A DNA stretch of 12,719 nucleotides from Desulfovibrionaceae bacterium (GTDB lineage Bacteria; Desulfobacterota; Desulfovibrionia; Desulfovibrionales; Desulfovibrionaceae): NCBI GenBank assembly GCA_900770205.1, contig CAAGJV010000239.1, positions 1-12,719 of the forward strand, given 5' to 3'. The position numbers and the translations under genes are program-made. Within the stretch, counting starts at the first letter, position 1. Each line of letters starts with the position of its first letter. Below the pieces are notes generated by a model, which saw only the letters and a list, made by a program, of their open reading frames with translations, was not told where the DNA came from and did no database searches. Of the stretch, positions 7,601-12,719 are shown one piece after another.

Positions 7601-7940
7601 CAAGGGTAGGATCTTCCAGAACGACAGAATGGATGACAGGTTCAAGCCGCAGAAGGGACTGGTAGCTCAAAAGCAGACGAGCGCTGCGGATATGCAGCTC
7701 CATGCCGTCTTTGCTGCCGCGCAGCAGGGAAATATCCTGGGCATGTACTGCAGGCAGAGGCAGTAAGGAGAAAGATACGGTTCCAATGCGGCATTGTACG
7801 GAAAGCTGTTCTTCCAGAAAACGACACACTGTGGAGGATAGGCGCGATGGCTGGAGCCATGCGAGATATCCATAAACTGCCGCAGTGAGAAATATTCCCC
7901 ACAGCAGCAGAAGTATTGCGCCTGGATGAGGTTTTCGCAT
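4692..7940 (-). CDS. Large AsmA-family envelope protein
   Basis: A 1082-residue protein anchored by one N-terminal TM helix (about residues 7-30), with the rest predicted in the periplasm. The body is Ser/Thr-rich and full of alternating beta-type segments, as in AsmA/YhdP/TamB-like repeating beta-groove proteins. The C-terminal 120 residues match the AsmA C-terminal pattern: DFLIKGSPLTITGKGTANL, then PLSISGNLFSPKISYKILG, ending in an amphipathic hydrophobic tail. Members are implicated in outer-membrane homeostasis and, for the large ones, in phospholipid transport across the periplasm. The start at 7940 puts AAGAG 5 nt upstream and leaves a short basic MRKPH before the TM. An ATG at 7967 would add nine residues but lacks a ribosome-binding site. 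The stop is four bases from that of hypC, with no terminator between. Which subfamily it belongs to is uncertain. Confidence 0.85.
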   Translation of the reverse strand: MRKPHPGAILLLLWGIFLTAAVYGYLAWLQPSRLSSTVCRFLEEQLSVQCRIGTVSFSLLPLPAVHAQDISLLRGSKDGMELHIRSARLLLSYQSLLRLEPVIHSVVLEDPTLDISSSFLNLTASQQKQTENTIDDFFSTLPSGLTGMRVQITNGLFRITGGNGKDHLELAGSSLKARLPGLLPGKLDLDIKNISFSNASGFSCSTEQFRLSVPSLSRQIHGGWSGKILFDTAVQIAPLDALMGGIISEPYRYFSMPEPLKISLKSDISLSPNHTLTLDGMADLSAQLIMNKSPVPISLSIPFHTQNAGETLNIEAAEARMDNDHVTISGTLTGLSEFNPILKGRADIHHFSLPRWFGFSQAMDPGLQHALDSIQGTFEGMELSLRGIIVPSLTAAVQGITLVGEGSCRDFLKPEILISAHAKKADLNRIFPELRGHFPDMSHLPLPVLPLSEEKQSKPPSVGYDIHISADEADIMDFHASGADVHVVPAPEGHPMLKISVAGLYGGKVLSTVHIDDKIRVLAELDHISMTGVTKALSGYPAITGILKKGSVDLNFRPGSALVMLSTLEGSIKGSLEKGSFRQEKSNASLPYESLSLSACAAASSPEKTTSMPSAMNFKGDWNINMEAKNWRVSAEAKQASMAFSTKNGLPTSMNRQPISLRVTIEPSANAVPAQKLAFTASGKGSFSAENKNVSLSEAILQHEHFTLSGNLSATRIPDRLSLAGKLSLSTNSLKKAAAIFGITLPAPSGSKAFEKSQVEADITLTSDQFSLERIKGSIDDTAMEGTLHYSAQKRPAWNGKLSLSSLDIDRYLPKPASSASSAVGELPLSFLKETDLNLSLSVARLRAVSTTFTKVSLPLSQKDGTLRVPLSASLPGGGSVSGNMQARLADSAQTAVLSLEAHCRNMDMMNFCTDRKQETRIGGKGTFSADLNARMKRWNDWKHTLGGSMAFSVENGAIVTRQAPFGDLPARDSRTDFKTMLMTIALKNGIATCKDFLIKGSPLTITGKGTANLAEETLQANATVTLAGIPEMPLSISGNLFSPKISYKILGAVAGTVGNIGSGIIDLVGGVLTAPFRLFAK

Positions 7941-7999
7941 ATTCTCTCTTGACGGGCCTGATGACATTTCGTACCGGTTTTACATAACGGATGTTCGCC

Positions 8000-8028
8000 A
8001 TAGTAGAAGAGTTAACGTAAGGAAACAA
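8000..8028 (-). promoter_or_regulatory. Possible promoter for the AsmA-like gene
   Basis: On the minus strand TTGTTT (8028-8023) and TACTAT (8005-8000) are 17 bp apart, about 60 bp before the preferred AsmA start. The -35 match is weak and the -10 match fair. For the divergent plus-strand gene at 8080 no convincing promoter was found in this 139-bp gap. Confidence 0.3.
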
Positions 8029-8079
8029 GTAGGATTTCACGGCAATCGATATTTTTTGAATGGGAAAACAGGAGTTTTC

Positions 8080-8991
8080 ATGTCTGCTCATATCTATGCG
8101 GCTTTGTCGGCACTTCTTGCTGCAGGAGTATCCTGTGCCATGCTGCCATTTATTTCCCTGTGGGATCATTCTCTATCCTCAGCCAGACGACGATCTCTGT
8201 ATGACAAGAGTGCTGGACAGGTAGAATCTCTGACGGCGCTGCTGCAGATTCTTTTTGCTTTTGCCCTGGCGGCGGATCTTTTTTTTGACGGATGCATAAA
8301 CAGGAGAATGGCAGGCCCCTGGGGCTTTGTTTGGGAGAGCCTCGTTATTGCCAGTGCTGCAGCTGCTCTTTGTTCTGTTGTTGTACTTTTTGTCCGTCGT
8401 GGAGGAAAGATGGCCTTTGGACTGCTTTCCGGCCTGACGGCTTTGCTTTCAGCCTGTTTGCTCAGTCTGCTGGTATGGGGAGGTTGCCTTGGAGTATTTA
8501 CGGTGGGAATGAATGGGGAAGATGCCGCCGTCCGTTCTTTTCTCATCGTGATGGACGCGCTTACGGGAATAAACTTCCTTGTTTTTGCAGGATATTCCTT
8601 TTTTCTTGGACTGACGAGCGCGTATGCGCTGGCCTTGTGCTGGCATATCCTTTGCCGGAATCATGATGATTTCGGGCGTGATTTCTATACGTTTACGCTG
8701 AATATGAGGTCTCGGCAGGCTTTTTCCTCAGGATTGCTGCTTCTGATTGCTGCTGGCGCCATGTTCTGGCTGAATCCCTCTGTTGATGCATCTCGTGCGC
8801 TGGGATTGCTCCCCTTTGCAGGAGAGTATGCATTGGAGGCGTATAATGCAGGCTTCTCCTGCATACCTGCTGCCCTTGCATTCTGGTATGGAATGATGCG
8901 AGCTGAACTGCCTATGCAGAAGCGTTCCATGGCCTTTGCGGCACTACTTCTCTGTGCGTTTTCTGCCTATTTTGTTCTTGGCCGGATATAG
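8080..8991 (+). CDS. Unidentified multi-pass membrane protein
   Basis: I do not recognise this 303-residue protein. It is strongly hydrophobic, with about seven or eight predicted TM segments near residues 5-28, 50-69, 80-104, 110-134, 152-186, 216-236, 255-275 and 283-302. Polar stretches lie between TM1 and TM2 (WDHSL..ARRRSLYDKSAG) and between TM5 and TM6 (HILCRNHDDFGRDFYTFTLNMRSRQ), the second basic and probably cytoplasmic. Histidines and cysteines occur near membrane edges, but I see no heme, transporter or enzyme signature. The ATG at 8080 has AGGAG 5 nt upstream; an in-frame TTG at 8056 lacks such a site. The gene is divergent from the AsmA-like gene and ends at a strong bidirectional terminator, so it is probably monocistronic. 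Confidence 0.85.
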   Translation: MSAHIYAALSALLAAGVSCAMLPFISLWDHSLSSARRRSLYDKSAGQVESLTALLQILFAFALAADLFFDGCINRRMAGPWGFVWESLVIASAAAALCSVVVLFVRRGGKMAFGLLSGLTALLSACLLSLLVWGGCLGVFTVGMNGEDAAVRSFLIVMDALTGINFLVFAGYSFFLGLTSAYALALCWHILCRNHDDFGRDFYTFTLNMRSRQAFSSGLLLLIAAGAMFWLNPSVDASRALGLLPFAGEYALEAYNAGFSCIPAALAFWYGMMRAELPMQKRSMAFAALLLCAFSAYFVLGRI

Positions 8992-9006
8992 GAATGACGG
9001 TCTCAT

Positions 9007-9040
9007 AGCGAAAATCCCCGTTGATACGGGGATTTTCGCT
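9007..9040. terminator. Bidirectional intrinsic terminator
   Basis: The arms AGCGAAAATCCCCG (9007-9020) and CGGGGATTTTCGCT (9027-9040) pair perfectly over 14 bp around the loop TTGATA. The GC core CCCCG/CGGGG is followed by a T run on both strands, so it can stop the plus-strand membrane-protein gene ending at 8991 and the minus-strand gene ending at 9071. Confidence 0.88.
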
Positions 9041-9070
9041 TAAGGAAGGTTGTTTCTGAGAGCGGAAAAA

Positions 9071-9841
9071 TCAGACTTCCGTAGCGTGCAGCCACACTTG
9101 ATAGCGTGCATTGAGAGATTTTTTTGTTGTGTTCCAGGAGATACCTGCAGCATAATATTTGTCCAGATTGATTTCGAAGCGTTCTATTTTTGTAAGAAGT
9201 CCCTCAACTGTACTGAGTGCCTGTTCGTTGGCAGCAAGCAGCGCTTCGTAGGATTCACGGAACGTGTCATCCATGAATTCTTCTTCAGGAGTGCTGGAAG
9301 ACATTTCATGGCCTTTTTTAATAAGGTAGAGCTTTTTGAATTTCGCGCATTCTATGCGGTCGTAGGAAATGGAACGGATGAACGTAGAAAGTTCATCGTG
9401 CAGAGATTTAAACGCATTGTAGGCGTCTGCCGCTTTCGACATGCAGAAGAAAGAATCACAGGAAAGCAGAAGAAAATATTCCTCTCCAAGAAATTTTTTG
9501 ATACGGGGGAATTCATCCTGATTATAGAGGTAGTGTTCCCAGTCGGAAACATGCCTGTCGCCATCCATTGCGCTGATAAGAAGTGTCTTGTGGTAAAGAA
9601 GTTCGCCGTAGGCACGCCCTGCGCGGCGCTTCAAGACGGTGATGGCCGTATTTTTTGAATGGAAATACATGGTGAGAGACGCGATCAGTGCAACCAGGCT
9701 GACAGCAAAGACAGCGATGAAGATTCCCATAAGAGAGAATGTTGTCATGTTATACTGTGCCTGGGAGAAGGGAAATATCATCAGAAGCGAAAGCAGGGAG
9801 AGCAGAAGAAGCGCGTAGGAAAGATTTCTGAACGTACTCAT
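9071..9841 (-). CDS. Unidentified two-TM protein with cytoplasmic domain
   Basis: I do not recognise this 256-residue protein. Two TM helices are clear near residues 8-27 and 37-60, joined by a short loop of about nine residues. After TM2 comes a basic stretch (HSK...LKRRAGR) that predicts, by the positive-inside rule, cytoplasmic N- and C-termini. The 195-residue C-terminal part is largely helical. It has a Cys-containing hydrophobic patch (YFLLLSCDSFFCMSKAADAY) and a C-terminal charged segment around EEEFMDDTFRESYEALLAANEQALSTVEGLLTKIERFE that could form a coiled coil. The ATG follows AAGGA with 6 nt spacing. Its upstream gap contains the terminator of the efflux operon, so it probably has its own promoter, but no good -35/-10 pair was found. 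A sensory or scaffolding role is only a guess. Confidence 0.8.
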   Translation of the reverse strand: MSTFRNLSYALLLLSLLSLLMIFPFSQAQYNMTTFSLMGIFIAVFAVSLVALIASLTMYFHSKNTAITVLKRRAGRAYGELLYHKTLLISAMDGDRHVSDWEHYLYNQDEFPRIKKFLGEEYFLLLSCDSFFCMSKAADAYNAFKSLHDELSTFIRSISYDRIECAKFKKLYLIKKGHEMSSSTPEEEFMDDTFRESYEALLAANEQALSTVEGLLTKIERFEINLDKYYAAGISWNTTKKSLNARYQVWLHATEV

Positions 9842-9877
9842 GGGGATTCCTTATTTTCCAAATAACGAAGGAGGAAA

Positions 9878-9909
9878 ACGCCTTCATTATGGGTAGTCAA
9901 TGAAGGCGT
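9878..9909 (-). terminator. Intrinsic terminator of the efflux operon
   Basis: The arms ACGCCTTCATT (9878-9888) and AATGAAGGCGT (9899-9909) form an 11-bp perfect stem with a 10-nt loop. On the minus strand it lies 47 nt after the outer-membrane factor stop codon and is followed by TTTTCCTC. The T run is short, and the plus-strand side has none, so it is read as a minus-strand terminator. Confidence 0.7.
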
Positions 9910-9956
9910 GATTCTCTGATGAAAAAGAAAAAAGGTCAATCTCATGAAGAAAGTAT

Positions 9957-11306
9957 CTAGCTGGCAGAAATCCGGCCTCCCATGGCCTGCCAGATAGCAT
10001 TGGATGCAGAAATTACGCTGTATTTCTTTTCCAGAACAGACAGTCTGGACTCGTTGCGTGTTCTTAAAGCGTCCAGCCAGTCTTTGAGTTCGTCGGCGCC
10101 AGCTTCGTATCGAGCTTTTCTATAGGCTTCTATCTGAGCATCGGTATTATATTTTTTCTTTATATTTTCAAGTTGTTGTCGTGAATTTTCTAGTGATGCA
10201 TAATACATGGACACTTCGTTGAGAGCCGTGGTGACAGCCTTTTGGAAAGAGAGAACGGAATCTTTGTAATTGGCTTCGGCTATCTTCACGTTCCATTTTA
10301 CACGATTCCAGTCGAGAAAGGGCAGAGAGAGACTTACAAGGCCATTAAGAAAGGATGATCGAAAGAACTCTGAGGATGAGGAAGAGGAAAGGCCGAGGCT
10401 TCCTCCTATGCTGAGAGAGGGGAACAGGTCTCTTTCCGCCGCATTCTTATCGCGAAAGGCGGAAAGGAGGCGGTATGCGGCGGCATTGACATCCGGCCGG
10501 CTTCCCAGCGATTCGATAGGAACATTCAGATCGACTGAGGGGACGGAGAGAGAGAGCAGATCCGGCATGGAGTAGTCAATCTCTTCCTGCGGACGCAGAT
10601 TTAGAAGGTTATGCAGCGTCTGAATTTCTTCGTTTAATTCTTCTTCCAGCCTGAGTACGGTATTTTTTTGCGTAAGCAGGCTTTGCCTTGCCTGAAGGGG
10701 GGAGAGACCATCGATCTGGCCGGATTGATATTTTTCCTCGATGATGCGAAGCAGTTTTTCGTAGTAAGCGAGATTGTCACGGCTCAGCGTAAGGGCCTGA
10801 GAGGTATAGGCCATACTGTACCATGTATTAACAACGCTGTTGATGAGCGCAAGCTTTGTCGCTTCCCTATCCTGCTCTGTAGCGCGATATTCCCATGTTT
10901 TTGCGGATGAAGCATCACGAAGGCGCCCCCAGAGATCAAGTTCGTACGATATACCAAAGGACGCATTGAAGCTCCGCGCTGTTTTTCCGCTGTCAAGAGA
11001 ATTTTTTGAACTGGATTCCCCTTTGCCGGAAAAGGAGGGAATGAGCTCGGCTCCGAGCTGCCTGGCCTGGTAGAGTGCGCGATTAACGCTGATGGTGCTG
11101 CGGGCAAGGTCGACATTACGTTCCAGAGCCATTTCTACGAGAGCATTAAGAGAAGGGTCATTATAGAGTTTCCACCATGCGCGATCTATGTGATAGGCTT
11201 CCTGTATCTGCTGTTCACTGAGAATGCCTGTGGAAGGGAGTTGTCCATCTTTGGCGGAGCATCCGGAAAGAAGAAGAATGGTGCAGAAAAAAACGGCAAT
11301 TTTCAT
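9957..11306 (-). CDS. TolC/OprM-family outer-membrane efflux lipoprotein
   Basis: A 449-residue outer-membrane factor of the NodT/OprM type, which would form the trimeric exit duct of a tripartite pump. The signal peptide ends in lipobox LSGC with lipidated Cys16. The mature N-terminus has the family segment WWKLYNDPSLNALVEMAL (44-61), followed by ARQLGAELIPSFSG. FGISYELDLWGR (117-128) marks the first beta-strand region. The second half repeats the pattern with LGSRPDVNAAAYRL, ERDLFPSLSIGGSLGL and a final coiled-coil helix pair. Length is close to the usual 450-490. The gene starts 3 nt after the macB-like stop, its AGGAG lying inside the end of macB, so the two are translated from one mRNA. 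Substrate cannot be told from sequence; PvdRT-OpmQ-type and MacAB-type systems look alike. Confidence 0.94.
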   Translation of the reverse strand: MKIAVFFCTILLLSGCSAKDGQLPSTGILSEQQIQEAYHIDRAWWKLYNDPSLNALVEMALERNVDLARSTISVNRALYQARQLGAELIPSFSGKGESSSKNSLDSGKTARSFNASFGISYELDLWGRLRDASSAKTWEYRATEQDREATKLALINSVVNTWYSMAYTSQALTLSRDNLAYYEKLLRIIEEKYQSGQIDGLSPLQARQSLLTQKNTVLRLEEELNEEIQTLHNLLNLRPQEEIDYSMPDLLSLSVPSVDLNVPIESLGSRPDVNAAAYRLLSAFRDKNAAERDLFPSLSIGGSLGLSSSSSSEFFRSSFLNGLVSLSLPFLDWNRVKWNVKIAEANYKDSVLSFQKAVTTALNEVSMYYASLENSRQQLENIKKKYNTDAQIEAYRKARYEAGADELKDWLDALRTRNESRLSVLEKKYSVISASNAIWQAMGGRISAS

Positions 11307-11309
11307 GAA

Positions 11310-12719
11310 TCACTCCTGCGACAGAGCATCTACGGGATTGAGCATGGAGGCACGACGAGCTGGCATGTAGCCGAATATGACGCCTATAAGGGTGGAACAG
11401 CTGAGAGCAAGAATTATAGAGCCGGAAGAAAAGGCCATGGGGAAGTCTTTTATAAAGGAATTGAACATGACGCCTATGACGGAAGAGAGCAGGACACCCG
11501 TGATTCCTCCGATAACGCAGATAAGAACGGCTTCTATGAGGAACTGCTGGAGAACATTTGCCTGCCTTGCCCCGATAGCCATGCGGACGCCTATCTCCCG
11601 TGTGCGTTCCGTGACGGAAACAAGCATGATGTTCATGACGCCTATGCCGCCTACCAGAAGCGAGATAAAGGCAATGCAGGAGATAAGCAGACGCATGGTT
11701 GTTGTGGTGCTTTCCATGGTCTGGCGGATGCTGTCGGTGTTCATGGTGAAGAAGTCAGTCACGCCGCGGTGGCGGGAGGTGAGCAGACGGGTGAGTTCTT
11801 TTTCCGCTATCTGTGCGCTGATGCCATCGGCTATTTTCACAGTAATGGAGGAAATACTGCGTTTCCCGGAAATGCGGGCCATATAGGCCGTATACGGTGT
11901 CCATACGGTGAGATTGCTCCGAGGACCGAACGTAGCGTTCGGCTTTTTGGTGACGCCGACAACTTCAAAGGGGCGTTGTTTAAAAAGAATAATGGCGCCC
12001 AGCGGATTTTCGCCGTTGGGAAAGAGTTCCTGAACGGTATTGTCATCGAGGACGGCAACAGCGCGGGCTTCATCAATATCTGACCGGGTGAGAAGCCGCC
12101 CTTTCGCCAGTTCGAGCCCCTTGACACTGAAGTACTGTTCGCCGATGCCGCTGAGAGAACCGGTAACGGTGAGGTTTCGGAACGTGATATCGCCGCTGGA
12201 ACTTACCGAAGGCGTAGCGCTTGCAATATAGCTCTGCCTGGCAAGGACATCGGAATCATCGACAGTAAGGGTGGTATACAGCTTGGAGTTGCGGTCGCCG
12301 AAACTTCGCCCTGGAAGAATATCTATAGTATTTGTTCCCATGGCATTTATGCCGGCAAGAATCTTTTGCTGAGACCCCTGCCCCAGTGCGACAACGGAAA
12401 CGACGGACGCAATGCCGATAATGATGCCGAGCATGGTAAGCAGGGAGCGCATTTTGTGGGCAAGTATGGCCTGCACAGACATACGGAAGGCCTCGGCAAG
12501 CTGGTCTCTCATATATTTCCATGAAGATGTATGGATTGGGGCGGACTGAGTTTCTCCTATTTGAGGAAGCGGCCTGCGGCGTTCATCATTGATGATTTCG
12601 CCATCCTTTATTTCGATGATGCGATGCGCGTATTCGGCAATATGCCTGTCGTGAGTGACAAGAATGAGCGTATGGCCTTCGGCATTGAGCTGCATAAGAA
12701 GCGCCATGACATTTTCCCC
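11310..12719 (-). CDS. macB: MacB-type ABC exporter, 5' end outside window
   Basis: The C-terminal 469 residues of a MacB-family fused ATPase-permease; the frame stays open to the right edge, so the Walker motifs lie outside. Numbering from the first residue in the window, the end of the ATPase is seen with the switch His at 23 (LVTHD) and IIEIKDGEI. An amphipathic segment follows, then TM1 at about 92-113 (LLTMLGIIIGIASVV). The large periplasmic MacB domain spans about 114-340 with GTNTIDILPGRSFGD, SATPSVS and YFSVKGLE. The FtsX-type domain has three TMs and the hallmark GGIGVMNIMLVSVTERTREI, ending in ARRASMLNPVDAL. MacB works by mechanotransmission with MacA and a TolC-like duct to expel macrolides, peptides or siderophores from the periplasm. 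It is followed directly by such a duct gene. An internal ATG at 12707 is not the real start. Confidence 0.95.
   Translation of the reverse strand, partial: GENVMALLMQLNAEGHTLILVTHDRHIAEYAHRIIEIKDGEIINDERRRPLPQIGETQSAPIHTSSWKYMRDQLAEAFRMSVQAILAHKMRSLLTMLGIIIGIASVVSVVALGQGSQQKILAGINAMGTNTIDILPGRSFGDRNSKLYTTLTVDDSDVLARQSYIASATPSVSSSGDITFRNLTVTGSLSGIGEQYFSVKGLELAKGRLLTRSDIDEARAVAVLDDNTVQELFPNGENPLGAIILFKQRPFEVVGVTKKPNATFGPRSNLTVWTPYTAYMARISGKRSISSITVKIADGISAQIAEKELTRLLTSRHRGVTDFFTMNTDSIRQTMESTTTTMRLLISCIAFISLLVGGIGVMNIMLVSVTERTREIGVRMAIGARQANVLQQFLIEAVLICVIGGITGVLLSSVIGVMFNSFIKDFPMAFSSGSIILALSCSTLIGVIFGYMPARRASMLNPVDALSQE

Noticed and set aside
8080..8991. Possible NrfD-like or cytochrome-type membrane subunit
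   Set aside because: TM number and a few histidines are suggestive, but no diagnostic motif or partner iron-sulfur or cytochrome gene is present.
9919..9960. Plus-strand 13-codon reading frame starting with a lysine run (MKKKKGQSHEESI)
   Set aside because: It has no ribosome-binding site, lies in the 3' region of the efflux operon beside its terminator, and its stop overlaps the end of the outer-membrane factor gene. It is most likely chance.
11190..12083. 297-codon plus-strand frame opposite macB and the efflux duct gene
   Set aside because: It spans two well-identified genes on the other strand, has low-complexity Gly/His/Asp composition, and is a shadow of macB codons.

Overview
The window reads as ordinary chromosome of a Gram-negative (diderm) bacterium. 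It holds an outer-membrane lipid-asymmetry (Mla) operon, a tripartite efflux locus with an outer-membrane lipoprotein, an AsmA-like envelope protein, and a [NiFe]-hydrogenase maturation chaperone. Moderate GC by eye, HypC, and the order mlaE-F-D-C-A followed by gpt would suit an anaerobic Desulfovibrionales-type bacterium. That placement is an inference with low confidence. I see no insertion sequence, phage gene, CRISPR array or integrase.

Layout. Positions 42-208 hold, on the minus strand, a tRNA-Leu(CAG) gene with its own promoter and a perfect 30-bp palindromic terminator. Positions 209-4237 hold one tightly packed minus-strand operon, mlaE-mlaF-mlaD-mlaC-mlaA-gpt, with gaps or overlaps of at most 15 nt. 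It encodes a complete phospholipid transport route (inner-membrane ABC core, MCE protein, periplasmic carrier, outer-membrane lipoprotein) plus a purine-salvage enzyme. A divergent promoter region (4238-4426) separates it from a plus-strand hypC (4427-4687). hypC ends four bases from the stop codon of a 1082-residue AsmA-like protein on the minus strand (4692-7940). Across a second divergent region (7941-8079) lies an unidentified multi-pass membrane protein on the plus strand (8080-8991). A bidirectional terminator (9007-9040) separates it from a convergent, unidentified two-TM protein (9071-9841). The right end (9957-12719) is a minus-strand efflux operon: a MacB-type ABC exporter, cut by the window edge, followed 3 nt later by a TolC/OprM-family outer-membrane lipoprotein. 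A macA adaptor gene would be expected just beyond the right edge.

Working together. Mla components move phospholipid between outer and inner membranes. AsmA-family proteins are implicated in lipid traffic or outer-membrane homeostasis, so 722-7940 is rich in envelope-lipid functions, with hypC as the odd gene in the middle. MacB and the outer-membrane factor would form a drug, peptide or siderophore-type export pump with the missing adaptor. No intergenic stretch exceeds 300 bases; the longest is 189 bp at 4238-4426. Nothing here clearly amounts to an undescribed system. The least explained parts are the two unidentified membrane proteins, the solitary hypC, and the acidic spacer in MlaA.
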